This document shows positions 15,441 through 24,708 of a stretch of DNA of 35,590 nt, piece by piece. A program made the position numbers and the translations under genes. The notes beneath the pieces were generated by a model, which was not told the origin of the DNA, did no database searches, and saw only the letters and a program-made list of their open reading frames with translations. Where the stretch lies: assembly GCA_045633415.1 (NCBI GenBank), contig JAZQYH010000009.1, positions 1 through 35,590 on the forward strand. The letters run 5' to 3'. The DNA comes from RGIG3102 sp045633415. Lineage in GTDB: Bacteria; Bacillota; Clostridia; Oscillospirales; Ruminococcaceae. Each line of letters opens with the position of its first letter. The first letter of the stretch is position 1.

Positions 15441-16619
15441 TTAACCTCTGTCCGTTTTTGCATATCGTGAAACCGAAAGTACAATGCCCATTTCACCAAG
15501 AATCATCATCAAGGATGTGCCACCTTCTGAAAAGAAAGGCAGTGAAATACCTGTGTTCGGTATGGTGCCTGTGGCAACCGCAACATTGAGAAATGCCTGC
15601 AGTGTAATCTGCATAATAATGCCTATCACCAGCATAGCACCGAATTTATCCTTTGCTCTTGTTGCAACATAAATACCACGTGCAAACAGTGCAAGGAAAA
15701 GCAGGATAACCAGCATACCGCCAACAAAGCCCAGTTCTTCGCAGATAATAGCGAAGATAAAGTCGTTCTGACCTTCTGGCAGGTGAAGATGTTTCTGGCG
15801 TGAGTTACCAAGACCAAGACCGAACAGACCACCACTGCCGATGGCAAGACGGCCCATATAACTCTGGTAGCCGTCACCCGAAAGGTCGTTTTCAGGGTGA
15901 AGCCATGTCTCGATACGGGATGAAGCATAGTGGATGGCATCAGGCCATGTGATAAGAACCACCACAAGACCTATAACCAGCACAGCCGCCGCCAGAATAA
16001 ACCATTTTATATCACTTCCGCCAATCAGCATCATAATACCGCCGATGGCACAGATAATAACAATACCCGAAAGATGTGGCTGGAAAAACATCAGCACAAC
16101 AATGGTACCCAGAACAAACACAAAAGGATATATACCATATGTCAGTGTGTTCATTTTGTTGTAGTTCTTTTCAATCATATTTGCAAACATAAGAATTACA
16201 GCAAATTTAGCAATTTCTGACGGCTGGAATGTACCCACATTTGGAATTACTATCCATCTGTGACAACCATTGTAAGCAGGCATAAACAAAACCACAACCA
16301 GCATTATATACACTACCACCATAAGGGTAGGTATATATTTTCTGTAAACATGGTAGTCTACCTTTGATGCCACCAGCATTGCCACAACACCGATTGTGGC
16401 AAACAAAGCCTGGTCTTTGATATAGTGCAGGCTGTCACCGTTAAAACGGTATATACCATAAACATAGCTGGCGGAATACAGCATTACCAGACCAAAACCC
16501 AGCAGTGTGAATGTAACGAGCAGCAATGGTATATCCATCTTGGCGCCTTTGTCAGTAAAGCGGAACCAGTCTTTTATATTAAATTTTGATTTTACCTTTG
16601 ATTTGTCAGCCAAAATCAA
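15441..16619 (-). CDS. ftsW: FtsW, SEDS-family septal peptidoglycan polymerase
   Basis: A protein of 392 residues with about ten hydrophobic spans after a basic cytosolic start. SEDS signatures: GFGLVMLYSAS near the N-terminus, KFAVILMFANM after FQPSEIA, the long extracytoplasmic loop with WLHPENDLSGDGYQSYMG, and LPEGQNDFIFAIICEELGF, then LPFFSEGGTSLMM at the end. FtsW makes septal glycan from lipid II with its class B PBP partner, here the PASTA protein at 20474-22690. The start is non-ATG: TTG at 16619, or more likely the TTG two codons later at 16613, which is better spaced from GAGGG. It could be the RodA/SpoVE branch, but the position in the cluster favours FtsW. Confidence 0.93.
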   Translation of the reverse strand: MILADKSKVKSKFNIKDWFRFTDKGAKMDIPLLLVTFTLLGFGLVMLYSASYVYGIYRFNGDSLHYIKDQALFATIGVVAMLVASKVDYHVYRKYIPTLMVVVYIMLVVVLFMPAYNGCHRWIVIPNVGTFQPSEIAKFAVILMFANMIEKNYNKMNTLTYGIYPFVFVLGTIVVLMFFQPHLSGIVIICAIGGIMMLIGGSDIKWFILAAAVLVIGLVVVLITWPDAIHYASSRIETWLHPENDLSGDGYQSYMGRLAIGSGGLFGLGLGNSRQKHLHLPEGQNDFIFAIICEELGFVGGMLVILLFLALFARGIYVATRAKDKFGAMLVIGIIMQITLQAFLNVAVATGTIPNTGISLPFFSEGGTSLMMILGEMGIVLSVSRYAKTDRG

Positions 16620-16640
16620 AACCCTCGTTTCAAATTAATA

Positions 16641-17651
16641 TTAGTAATATGCGAAATATGCAATTACACTGGCAATAAGCTGTACCAGTGAGAAAATTGT
16701 AACGATTTTCACTTCGCTCCAGCCACTCATTTCGTAATGATGATGGATAGGGCTCATTTTGAAAATTCGTTTGCCGTGTGTTGCCTTGAAATATAAAACC
16801 TGAATAACAACACTGAGCGCTTCACAGGCATAGATAAGACCCATGAAAATAAGGATTTCAGGGCGGTTGATTGCCCATGCCATAGCTACAGCTGCACCGC
16901 CAAGGAACATACTGCCTGTGTCACCCATAAACACTTTTGCAGGGTAAAAGTTCCATACAAGGAAGCCTGCACATGCGCCTGCAATAGCCACTGCAAACAG
17001 AGCATTTGTATAGTAGCCATAAGCTGCAGAAATCACCATAAAGCCCAAAGCAACAATAAAGGAAACCGATGAACACAGACCATCAATACCGTCTGTAAGG
17101 TTTACAGCGTTTACCATAAAGATAATTGCAAGGAACATTATTGGGTAATAAGCAACACCAAGGTCAAATGAAATTTCAGTAAATGGAATACCGATGCTTG
17201 TATTGATATGACCTATGTAAAACTGACCATAAAGGAAAGCCGCTGTAACAAAAATCTGACCAAAGATTTTGTAGCTTGCTTTAAGACCAAGGTTACGTTT
17301 TTTAACAACCTTGATATAGTCGTCTACAAAGCCGATAAAACCAAAGCCCAGTGCTGTCAGCATACTGATAACAAGGCTGATAATCTGGTTTGTGTAAACA
17401 ACACCTGTGATTGTCTGTAACTCTTTCATTACAAGGGCCAGACCTGCGCAGATGGCAATAATTGAGCCGAGGTAGAACATAAGACCACCCATTGTAGGTG
17501 TGCCCTGCTTTGACCGGTGCCATGTAGGACCGATTTCTTTGATAGTCTGGCCGAACTTAACCTTTCTCAGCCATGGAATCAGTGCAAAGCCGCTGATAGC
17601 TGTAATGGCAAATGCCAGAAGTCCTGTAATTAAAAATGATATCCTGATCAT
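16641..17651 (-). CDS. mraY: MraY, phospho-MurNAc-pentapeptide translocase
   Basis: A protein of 336 residues with about ten membrane spans. The family's catalytic motifs are visible: GFVDDYIKVVKKRNLGL (the DD pair), NLTDGIDGLCS, FLGGAAVAMAW preceded by the FMGDTGSMF segment, and the cytosolic SPIHHHYEMSGW (HHH). Early on, GPTWHRSKQGTPTMGG is the usual MraY loop. It moves phospho-MurNAc-pentapeptide from UDP to undecaprenyl phosphate, giving lipid I. It lies 8 bases after murF and 21 bases before ftsW; the usual murD between mraY and ftsW is absent. Confidence 0.96.
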   Translation of the reverse strand: MIRISFLITGLLAFAITAISGFALIPWLRKVKFGQTIKEIGPTWHRSKQGTPTMGGLMFYLGSIIAICAGLALVMKELQTITGVVYTNQIISLVISMLTALGFGFIGFVDDYIKVVKKRNLGLKASYKIFGQIFVTAAFLYGQFYIGHINTSIGIPFTEISFDLGVAYYPIMFLAIIFMVNAVNLTDGIDGLCSSVSFIVALGFMVISAAYGYYTNALFAVAIAGACAGFLVWNFYPAKVFMGDTGSMFLGGAAVAMAWAINRPEILIFMGLIYACEALSVVIQVLYFKATHGKRIFKMSPIHHHYEMSGWSEVKIVTIFSLVQLIASVIAYFAYY

Positions 17652-17659
17652 AAGATCTC

Positions 17660-19015
17660 CTATTTTTCCAATCCTTTGTATACCTGTTCGATAATGTCTT
17701 CAAATCTTCTGCTGTGGCTGGCTTTGAACACAATGCTGTCCCCAGCTTTAATATTGTTGATTATGTAATCACCAAGTTCTGCTTTTGTTTCAAAATTCAG
17801 TGCTCCATCGCCAAAGCCTGCACAGATGTGTCGGGCTCTTTCGCCCCATGTCCACATAAAGTCAATGCCTTTTTCTCTGGCGTACTGGCCTACACTGCGG
17901 TGCAGTTCTGCCTCGTCGTCACCAAGTTCCATCATATCGCCAAACACTGCGATTGTTCTGCCTTTGGAAACTATTTTTAGTGTGTCAACTGCCGCTTTCA
18001 TTGAGTCTGGTGCGGCATTGTAGCAGTCTTCAATAAAGAGAATTTCTTCTTTTCTTACAAATTTCTGTCTCTGACCTGAAACTGTGTAACCAGCCAGATT
18101 TTCTGCTACCTGATGTGGTTCAAAGCCAAGACGGGATACCACTGTGTATGCACACAGTGCATTCATAACATTGTGGTCACCTACTGTAGGGATGATACAT
18201 GGTATTTCGCCGTAAAGTTTATCCACAATTGTAAACTGTGTTGTTAAATCAACTGTTTCTATATCCTTTGCAACTACATCAGCATCTGTGTTTTTGATAG
18301 CAAAGTAGCACACATTTTTAGGGTGGCTTACCTGTGCATGTGGCAGGTAGTCATCATCACCATTAAGCACCAGCACACCATCCTCTGGCATGCCGTCGCA
18401 GATTTCCAGTTTAGCTTTAAGGATGTTTTCCCTTGTTTTCAGTCTTTCAAGGTGTGAAATACCGATGCATGTAATAACAGCCGCTACAGGACGTGCTGAC
18501 ATGGAAAGCTTGTGTACATCACCAAGTGCTTCCATACCCATTTCCAGAACAGCATATTTATCGTCGTGAGTAAAACCATAGATTGTTTTTGGCATACCCA
18601 GTTCATTATTCCGGTTGCCCTGTGTTTTAACTGTTTTTGCAAATGGAGAAACAGCTGCATAGATAAACTCTTTTGTAGTTGTTTTACCCATACTGCCTGT
18701 AACACCGATAACATCGATATCAAAGGTGTTTCTCACATTTGTGCCCATCTGTATGCTTGCATCAAGCACATTCGGCACAACAGCCTGCATGTCATCAGGG
18801 ATGTTGTCAATATGATTTTCAGTTACCACAAACTTTGCGCCTTTTTCAATGGCACCTGCGGCATAGTTTTCGCCATTTACCCTTTCGCCACGGATTGCAA
18901 GGAAAACGCTGTTTTCCACCACATCACGTGAGTCTGAAGTAACATGGTTTATATAGCAATCATTTTTTGGAATTGCAAAGCCTTTTACAAGCTGTGAAAG
19001 TAAAATTGCATTCAT
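17660..19015 (-). CDS. murF: MurF, UDP-MurNAc-tripeptide-D-Ala-D-Ala ligase
   Basis: A protein of 451 residues with the three-domain Mur ligase layout. N-terminal domain: HVTSDSRDVVENSVFLAIRG. ATP-binding P-loop: GVTGSMGKTTTKEFIYA. Central motif: ENILKAKLEICDGM, with the nearby LVLNGDDDYL. C-terminal domain: IEDCYNAAPDSMKAAVDTL and AVFGDMMELGDDE, both typical of MurF. It adds D-Ala-D-Ala to UDP-MurNAc-tripeptide in the cytosol. The start overlaps the murE stop by four bases (ATGA), with GAGGAAA upstream, so the two ligases are translationally coupled. Confidence 0.95.
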   Translation of the reverse strand: MNAILLSQLVKGFAIPKNDCYINHVTSDSRDVVENSVFLAIRGERVNGENYAAGAIEKGAKFVVTENHIDNIPDDMQAVVPNVLDASIQMGTNVRNTFDIDVIGVTGSMGKTTTKEFIYAAVSPFAKTVKTQGNRNNELGMPKTIYGFTHDDKYAVLEMGMEALGDVHKLSMSARPVAAVITCIGISHLERLKTRENILKAKLEICDGMPEDGVLVLNGDDDYLPHAQVSHPKNVCYFAIKNTDADVVAKDIETVDLTTQFTIVDKLYGEIPCIIPTVGDHNVMNALCAYTVVSRLGFEPHQVAENLAGYTVSGQRQKFVRKEEILFIEDCYNAAPDSMKAAVDTLKIVSKGRTIAVFGDMMELGDDEAELHRSVGQYAREKGIDFMWTWGERARHICAGFGDGALNFETKAELGDYIINNIKAGDSIVFKASHSRRFEDIIEQVYKGLEK

Positions 19016-20463
19016 TGATTGTTTCCTCTGTTGTATTTATCCATAAATTTCGCCACAATTTCATGCTCATCAAGATAAACTGTAATGCCGTTAAGTACCT
19101 GATAGTCTTCGTGACCTTTGCCGCATAAAATAAGCGTTTCATTATATTGTAACATATCCAGCGCCATATTTATAGCTTTTCTTCTGTCTACCTCAGCTAT
19201 ATAAGGAATATTTTTTTCATCAAAATAGCCTTTTACACTGTCTATGATACTCTGTGGGTCTTCTTTTCTTGGGTTGTCGCTGGTAATCACCACATAGTCG
19301 GCATATTTTGCCACTGCTTCTGCCATAGCCCGACGCTTTGTCTTGTCTCTTTCGCCAGCACAGCCAAACAGCACCATAAATCTGCCTTCAACAAAAGGAC
19401 GCAGACTGGAAAGCACATTTTCCAGACCGTCGCCTGTGTGGGCATAGTCGCATATAACTGTAAATGGTTCTTTTACAAGGATTTCACATCTGCCTTTTAC
19501 ACCTTTTACATTAGAAAGTGCTTTTGCCGCCAGTGTTTCATCGATACCTACTGCAACACATGCAAGAGCCGCCCCCATGGCATTGTGTACAGAATATTCG
19601 CCTGGCATAGGGAAATCAACTCGGTTGATACTGCCTTTACCAACCATAAGGAACTTTACACTGTTGTGGGTAAAGTCAATATTTTTGGCTGTGTAATCTG
19701 CCATATCATTTTGGGCAGAGAATGTTATAAGATTTTTACCCTTGTACCTCTGGGCAACCATTTTACCATAGGAATCATCAGCATTTACAACAATGTTGGT
19801 TGAATTTTCAAACAGTATACATTTAGCATCAAAGTAATTTTCCATTGTTTTATGGTAATCCAGATGGTCCTGTGTAAGATTTGTAAACACAGCCACGTCG
19901 TAATGGATGCCGAAAAGTCTATTTTGTACCAGCGCTTGACTGGATACTTCCATAACCACATATTCACAGCCAGATTTGTACATCTGCGCAAGGAGTGCCT
20001 GCAGTTCATAAGGCTGTGGTGTAGTGAATTTGGCAGGTATAATCTGCTGGTCTATCATATTCTGCACCGTGCCCATAAGACCAACTTTTTTACCCTGCTG
20101 TTCCAATAAATCTTTAATCAGAAAAGCTGATGTTGTTTTGCCGTTTGTACCTGTTATACCTATCATCTTCATTTTGCGTGATGGATTTTCAAACAGGTTT
20201 GCACACATAAGTGAATAAGCCTGACGGCTGTTTTCAACTATAATCTGGTTTTCCAGCCTCATATCTCTTTCACACACAACCAGCTGTGCACCGATTTCCA
20301 GTGCTTTCCGTGCAAATGTGTGTCCGTCAAATGTAAGGCCTTTACTGCATACAAACACACAGCCCGCTCTTACTTTACGGGAATCATCTGTGACGAAATC
20401 TGTATCAAAGTCTTTTACACTTCCCTGATATTTTACATCTTTCAGAACTGACTTTATGTTCAT
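19012..20463 (-). CDS. murE: MurE, UDP-MurNAc-dipeptide:meso-diaminopimelate ligase
   Basis: A protein of 483 residues. N-terminal domain: DDSRKVRAGCVFVCSKG. P-loop: GITGTNGKTTSAFLIKDLL. Central domain: NLTQDHLDYHKTMENY. C-terminal domain: VICDYAHTGDGLENVL and LFGCAGERDKTKR. The specificity loop is DNPRKEDP (396-403); DNPR is the classical signature for meso-diaminopimelate rather than lysine, so the cell wall is predicted to be of DAP type. It acts after MurD in the cytosol and feeds MurF, whose gene it overlaps. GGAGG precedes its ATG, 10 bases after the PBP stop. Confidence 0.96.
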   Translation of the reverse strand: MNIKSVLKDVKYQGSVKDFDTDFVTDDSRKVRAGCVFVCSKGLTFDGHTFARKALEIGAQLVVCERDMRLENQIIVENSRQAYSLMCANLFENPSRKMKMIGITGTNGKTTSAFLIKDLLEQQGKKVGLMGTVQNMIDQQIIPAKFTTPQPYELQALLAQMYKSGCEYVVMEVSSQALVQNRLFGIHYDVAVFTNLTQDHLDYHKTMENYFDAKCILFENSTNIVVNADDSYGKMVAQRYKGKNLITFSAQNDMADYTAKNIDFTHNSVKFLMVGKGSINRVDFPMPGEYSVHNAMGAALACVAVGIDETLAAKALSNVKGVKGRCEILVKEPFTVICDYAHTGDGLENVLSSLRPFVEGRFMVLFGCAGERDKTKRRAMAEAVAKYADYVVITSDNPRKEDPQSIIDSVKGYFDEKNIPYIAEVDRRKAINMALDMLQYNETLILCGKGHEDYQVLNGITVYLDEHEIVAKFMDKYNRGNNQ

Positions 20464-20473
20464 ATTGCCTCCA

Positions 20474-22690
20474 TTATTCTGTGTAGTTAGGGTCTTGGTA
20501 GCTTACTGTAATTACTGTACCCATAGGTACTTTGTCCCCGGCGTTAGGACTTTGTTTATAAACTCTTACATTGCTGTTACCGGAATATGCCCCTTCTTCC
20601 TTAAGGTTGAGACCCCGGTTTATAAGGGTGGTTTCCACCGCTGTTGGTGATTTGTTAATAAGGTTTGGCACTGTAACCATAGTGCTGTCACCTTTTTCTG
20701 TGTAAGCCACAACAATACTGCCTGCTGTTACCTTCTGACCATAAGCCGGGAACTGGGAAACAACAGTTTTGCCTGTGCCTACTGTTTTTATTTTAAGGCC
20801 TGCACGCTGTAATTTTACAGCAGCTTCTGTAATATCATAGCCTGTAATAGAAGAAACTGTTACATTCTGTTTGTTCTGTTCTGCGGCACTGTATACTGGT
20901 TCAACACCAAGATAAGGGAGAACTTCGCCCATAAGTGAACCAACAACAGGACCAGCAAGTGTACCACCATAGTAGCCGTCTTCACCTGTTGGTGTATCAA
21001 ACAGGATAAGGATGGCAATTTCAGGGTCATCGCATGGTGCAACACCTACAAATGATGCGATATAGTCATCTTCCTGTGGGGTATCCAGTTTCTGTGAGGT
21101 ACCAGATTTACCACCGATTCTGTAGCCTGCAATATATGCATGACCACCGTTACCGCTTGTAACGTTCTGTTTGAGAATGTTGCATATTGTGCGGCTGGTT
21201 TCTTCACTGATAACCTGTCTGCGGATATCAGGTGTCATATCTTCAACCACGTTTCCGTCACTGTCAAGCAACTGTGAAACCAGATGTGGTGTAACAAGGT
21301 TACCACCGTTAACAGCCGCCGCAACGGCTGTGATAATCTGGATAGGTGTCATTTTATTTGACTGACCAAAAGAACAGCTGGCCAGAGTAACTGTTGTATG
21401 GTTTTCATCTGTGTAATAAATACTTTTCTGTTCGCCTGGCAGGTCTATACCTGTTTTTTCACCCAGACCAAAGGAATAGAAATATTCATAGAACAAATCT
21501 TTGCCCATTGCCGCACCGATTTCGATAAAGGCAGGGTTGCAGGAGTTGATAAGTGCCTGTGAAAAGCTTTCTGCGCCGTGACCATAGGTCTGGGAACATT
21601 TCATAACTCTTTCTTCGACTTCTTTATAGCCTTTGCAATAGTAACTGGAAGCAAGGGAAACTTTGCCACTGTCCAGTGCAGAGGCGGCAGTAACAATTTT
21701 GAAAACAGAACCAGGTTCGTACAAATCGTTTACAGCTTTGTTTCTCCACTGTTTCTGTCTTGCCAGAGACATTGCCTGTGTTCTTTCCGCATCATCTGCA
21801 ATGGATGCAATCTGAGCCGCCAGAGTTTCGTCTGTCAGTGCATAAGGGTCGTTAGGATTATAGGAAGGATAGTTTGCCATGGCCAGAATAGCGCCTGTTT
21901 TAACATTCATTACAATGCCAGCGGCACCTTCCTGAACTTTATGTTTTTCAGCATTAAGTGCAAGATGTTTTTCCAGATAATGCTGGATAGTTTCGTCAAT
22001 TGTGAGCTTGAGACTGTAGCCGTCCTGTGCTTCGTTCATTATTTCGTATTCAGTGCCCATATCAAGGCCCCAACCATTTTTGGCGGCGATAACACGACCT
22101 TTTTCACCTGTAAGCTCTTCGTTGTAGTAACTTTCAAGACCTGCAAGGCCCTGATTGTCTGAACCACAGAAACCCAGAATAGTGGATGCAAATTCGCCAT
22201 ATGGGTAATAACGTTTATAGTCTGCGGCGATATTTACACCGTCCAGATCGTTTTCTTTGCAGAACTGCTGTACCTGGTCTGCTACTGGTTTGTCAACTTT
22301 CTGTTTAATCAGCTGATAGTAGTTGTTTTTACCCAGTTTTTCCAGAACACTTTCCTGTGTAACGCCCAGAATTTCGCTGAGCCCCTGTGCTATAGTCTGG
22401 TGTTGTTCAGGCTTACTGTCCTTTGGAGAAACCGAAATTGTCCATACTGTCGCAGACTGTGCCAGAATTTTGCCATTGGCGTCATAGATAGTGCCACGGT
22501 TTGGTGACAATTCCATCTCACGCAACTGTATGGCTGTAGCTTCGGCTTTGTTCTCTTCATAGTTGAGAATCTGTATACGGAACATATTTGCAGCTACCAA
22601 AGAAAAAAACAGTACAACAAAGAAACACAACCAAATTGTGTTCTTTCTCATTCTGTTAGTTACGCCTGTCTGGTTTTTTTGTCTGTCCAT
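20474..22690 (-). CDS. spoVD: Class B penicillin-binding protein with two PASTA domains (SpoVD/PBP2x-like division transpeptidase)
   Basis: A protein of 738 residues. A short basic N-terminus is followed by one membrane span (18-35). The PBP dimerisation/pedestal domain begins at ELSPNRGTIYDANG (60-73). The transpeptidase domain has S328-V-F-K331 in EPGSVFKIVTAAS, S383-C-N385, and K528-S-G-T531 (KSGT, where KTG is more usual; KSGT is well tolerated in this family). Two PASTA domains occupy about 605-735. It crosslinks septal peptidoglycan with FtsW. In Bacilli the same position holds pbpB and spoVD as a pair; here there is one gene, so it is probably the vegetative division PBP, and the symbol is by similarity only. 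The ribosome site is weak. A long hairpin lies upstream at 22722-22771. Confidence 0.92.
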   Translation of the reverse strand: MDRQKNQTGVTNRMRKNTIWLCFFVVLFFSLVAANMFRIQILNYEENKAEATAIQLREMELSPNRGTIYDANGKILAQSATVWTISVSPKDSKPEQHQTIAQGLSEILGVTQESVLEKLGKNNYYQLIKQKVDKPVADQVQQFCKENDLDGVNIAADYKRYYPYGEFASTILGFCGSDNQGLAGLESYYNEELTGEKGRVIAAKNGWGLDMGTEYEIMNEAQDGYSLKLTIDETIQHYLEKHLALNAEKHKVQEGAAGIVMNVKTGAILAMANYPSYNPNDPYALTDETLAAQIASIADDAERTQAMSLARQKQWRNKAVNDLYEPGSVFKIVTAASALDSGKVSLASSYYCKGYKEVEERVMKCSQTYGHGAESFSQALINSCNPAFIEIGAAMGKDLFYEYFYSFGLGEKTGIDLPGEQKSIYYTDENHTTVTLASCSFGQSNKMTPIQIITAVAAAVNGGNLVTPHLVSQLLDSDGNVVEDMTPDIRRQVISEETSRTICNILKQNVTSGNGGHAYIAGYRIGGKSGTSQKLDTPQEDDYIASFVGVAPCDDPEIAILILFDTPTGEDGYYGGTLAGPVVGSLMGEVLPYLGVEPVYSAAEQNKQNVTVSSITGYDITEAAVKLQRAGLKIKTVGTGKTVVSQFPAYGQKVTAGSIVVAYTEKGDSTMVTVPNLINKSPTAVETTLINRGLNLKEEGAYSGNSNVRVYKQSPNAGDKVPMGTVITVSYQDPNYTE

Positions 22691-22721
22691 AAGTACCCAA
22701 ATCTTTCAATTATTAAGCAAC

Positions 22722-22771
22722 TTTAGGCGGAAGTAAACAAGGCCCATTATGCCCACTACTTCCCGCCTAAA
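22722..22771 (-). other. Long RNA hairpin in the ftsL-pbp gap of the dcw operon
   Basis: TTTAGGCGGAAGTA (22722-22735) pairs with TACTT-C-CCGCCTAAA (22757-22771): 14 base pairs with a single bulged C, and a 21-base loop containing two direct copies of GCCCA. No T-run follows on either strand, so it is not a standard terminator. It fills half of the 102-base gap between ftsL and the PBP gene and may act in mRNA processing or stability. Confidence 0.6.
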
Positions 22772-22792
22772 CTTATACTAAATATTATTTTT

Positions 22793-23272
22793 TCAAGGCC
22801 ATAAATATGACAAAATCGGATTTATTGCCTCGTCCAGTTTTTCTTTTACAGGTGACTGGTTCACCACTATTTTATTTTCGCTTTCCAGCTCTACATATTT
22901 TTTCTGGGATGAGTCCATTTTAACCATACCCAGCTGATTTTCAGCATAGCTTTCAATCTGGTCCAATGTCATACGACTTTCCAGAGTAAATTCAAGATAT
23001 GATTTTTCGCTTTCCAACCGGATAATTTCATCTTCTACATCAGCAATCTGTGTGCTGGTTGTTGTAATAGCGGCGTTTGTGGCTATTACAGCAACTATCA
23101 ATGTCAGCATAACAGCAATGCTAACAATGTTTGCAATTCTTCTGCCAAGAGAAAATTTGGTCTGTGCATTGATAACTGCACTTTCTTTTTTCTCTTTTCT
23201 GGCTATATGTCTTTCCTGTTCCTGTTCGTAGAAAGAAAGGTCGTATGCAACATTCATTCTGTCCATAGCCAT
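22793..23272 (-). CDS. ftsL: FtsL-like cell division protein
   Basis: A protein of 159 residues with FtsL topology: basic cytosolic part (1-48, with many Lys/Arg/Glu), a single membrane span (about 49-70, IVSIAVMLTLIVAVIATNA), and an extracytoplasmic coiled coil (ADVEDEIIRLESEKSYLEF) followed by a conserved-looking A-E-N-Q-L-G-M-V-K-M segment, which is typical of FtsL/DivIC proteins. It forms a complex with DivIC and FtsQ/DivIB that activates FtsW and its PBP. The identity rests on position between rsmH and the PBP gene plus topology, as FtsL sequences are poorly conserved. AAGGGGA lies 4 bases before the ATG. Confidence 0.85.
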   Translation of the reverse strand: MAMDRMNVAYDLSFYEQEQERHIARKEKKESAVINAQTKFSLGRRIANIVSIAVMLTLIVAVIATNAAITTTSTQIADVEDEIIRLESEKSYLEFTLESRMTLDQIESYAENQLGMVKMDSSQKKYVELESENKIVVNQSPVKEKLDEAINPILSYLWP

Positions 23273-23312
23273 TTTCCCCTTAATTTATTTTAATATTCCT
23301 AAATGTTTGTAA

Positions 23313-24245
23313 TTAATATTCCAATTTTTCAATAATTCTCAGTTTTGCAGAACGGCTGCGGCGGTTTTCTTCCTGTTCAGCATCATCTGCAACCAGAGGT
23401 TTGTTTGTGATAAGTTCTGCTTTGGCTTTGCCACCACAGATACATACAGGCAGTTCTTTAGGGCATGTACATTTAACTGCCAGTTGTTTGAAATACTGTT
23501 TTACCATTCTGTCTTCAAGTGAGTGGAATGTGATAATACACATTCTGCCACCTACGTTCAGCATATCAAACAAATCTTCCAGTGCATCCTGAAGAGCACC
23601 GAGCTCGTCATTTACTGCAATGCGCAAAGCCTGAAATGTTTTTCTGGATGGATTTTTGCTTTTTCTTCTTTCTGCTGATGGGTATGCACTGTTTACAATT
23701 TCAGACAGCTGTTTTGTTGTGGTAATCTCTTCGTTTTCACGGTAAGCCACAATTTTTTTTGCAATCTGATATGCAAATTTTTCTTCGCCATAGTTACGCA
23801 GAATATCAGTGAGTTCCTGCAGGGAAAGTGAGTTTACAAGGTCTGCCGCTGAAGGCCCCTCCTTACTCATTCTCATATCAAGGTAAGCATCTGCATTGTA
23901 GGAAAAACCTCTTTCAGCATTGTCCAACTGATAGCTGGAAACACCAAGGTCCAGAAGAACACCGTCTATTTTCTCCACACCTTCTTTAGCCAATGCCACT
24001 CTGGCATTTCTAAAATTTGTGTGCAGAACTTTAGCTGGCAGACCAGCCAGTCTTTCGCTGGCTACGGCCACTGCATCCGGGTCCTGGTCAAGACCGTACA
24101 GCATACCTGTTTCGATGCGCTTGGCAATTTCCTTTGAATGACCTGCACCGCCACAAGTGCCGTCAACATATATACCATCTGGTTTTATTGCAAGGCCTTC
24201 TATACACTGCATAAGCATTATAGGCTTGTGACTGAATTCGCTCAT
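23313..24245 (-). CDS. rsmH: RsmH (MraW), 16S rRNA m4C1402 N4-methyltransferase
   Basis: A protein of 310 residues, the usual length. S-adenosylmethionine site: DGTCGGAGHSKEIAKR. Family motifs follow: GLDQDPDAVAVASERL, GVLLDLGVSSYQLDNAERGF, YLDMRMSKE, KTFQALRIAVNDELGAL, and the C-terminal ITFHSLEDRMVKQYF with NRRSRSAKLRIIEK. It methylates N4 of C1402 in the ribosomal P site. It starts 3 bases after mraZ. A Cys cluster (CTCPKELPVCICGG) near the C-terminus is typical of clostridial RsmH. Confidence 0.96.
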   Translation of the reverse strand: MSEFSHKPIMLMQCIEGLAIKPDGIYVDGTCGGAGHSKEIAKRIETGMLYGLDQDPDAVAVASERLAGLPAKVLHTNFRNARVALAKEGVEKIDGVLLDLGVSSYQLDNAERGFSYNADAYLDMRMSKEGPSAADLVNSLSLQELTDILRNYGEEKFAYQIAKKIVAYRENEEITTTKQLSEIVNSAYPSAERRKSKNPSRKTFQALRIAVNDELGALQDALEDLFDMLNVGGRMCIITFHSLEDRMVKQYFKQLAVKCTCPKELPVCICGGKAKAELITNKPLVADDAEQEENRRSRSAKLRIIEKLEY

Positions 24246-24248
24246 TCT

Positions 24249-24668
24249 TTAAAACTCCATATCTATAAGCTTCTGTTCAATAGAAGCAAAATCGTTTGCT
24301 TTTTCGTTTTCAATATAGGCTTCTTTATCCCAGATTTCTGCATAAGTTCTGGCACCTATAATAACAATATCTTTGGTGATATTGGCGTGGTCTTTAAGGT
24401 ACTGTGGAAGAAGGATACGTCCCTGTTTGTCTGGGTTAACCTCTGCAACGTTACCATAAAGGATACGAAGCAGTTCTTTAGACTGTACAGTAGGCATGTC
24501 GTCAAACTTGGAATCAAGCTTGCCCCACTGTTCCTGACCGTAAACAACCAGACACTTATCAAACCACTTGGTTACATAAAGTGTGTCGCCCATTTCGTTT
24601 CTGAATTTAGGCGGAAAATTGGTTCTGCTTTTTGCATCAACGGAGTATTCATATCTGCCCATCAACAT
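24249..24668 (-). CDS. mraZ: MraZ, transcriptional regulator of the dcw operon
   Basis: A protein of 139 residues from the ATG at 24668; a GTG five codons earlier has no proper ribosome site, and an ATG two codons later (24662, giving MGRYEYS) is an equally possible start. The two AbrB-like swapped-hairpin repeats are seen: GRYEYSVDAKSRTNFPPKFR near the start, and NVAEVNPDKQGRILLPQYLK in the second half. MraZ binds its own promoter region and represses the dcw operon, and it is recruited as a ring-shaped oligomer by direct repeats; four such boxes lie just upstream at 24709-24743. It is the first gene of the minus-strand operon that runs to ftsQ. Confidence 0.95.
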   Translation of the reverse strand: MLMGRYEYSVDAKSRTNFPPKFRNEMGDTLYVTKWFDKCLVVYGQEQWGKLDSKFDDMPTVQSKELLRILYGNVAEVNPDKQGRILLPQYLKDHANITKDIVIIGARTYAEIWDKEAYIENEKANDFASIEQKLIDMEF

Positions 24669-24708
24669 AAGAAAACCAACCACCTTTCATCAGAATTTCG
24701 GGAAACCA

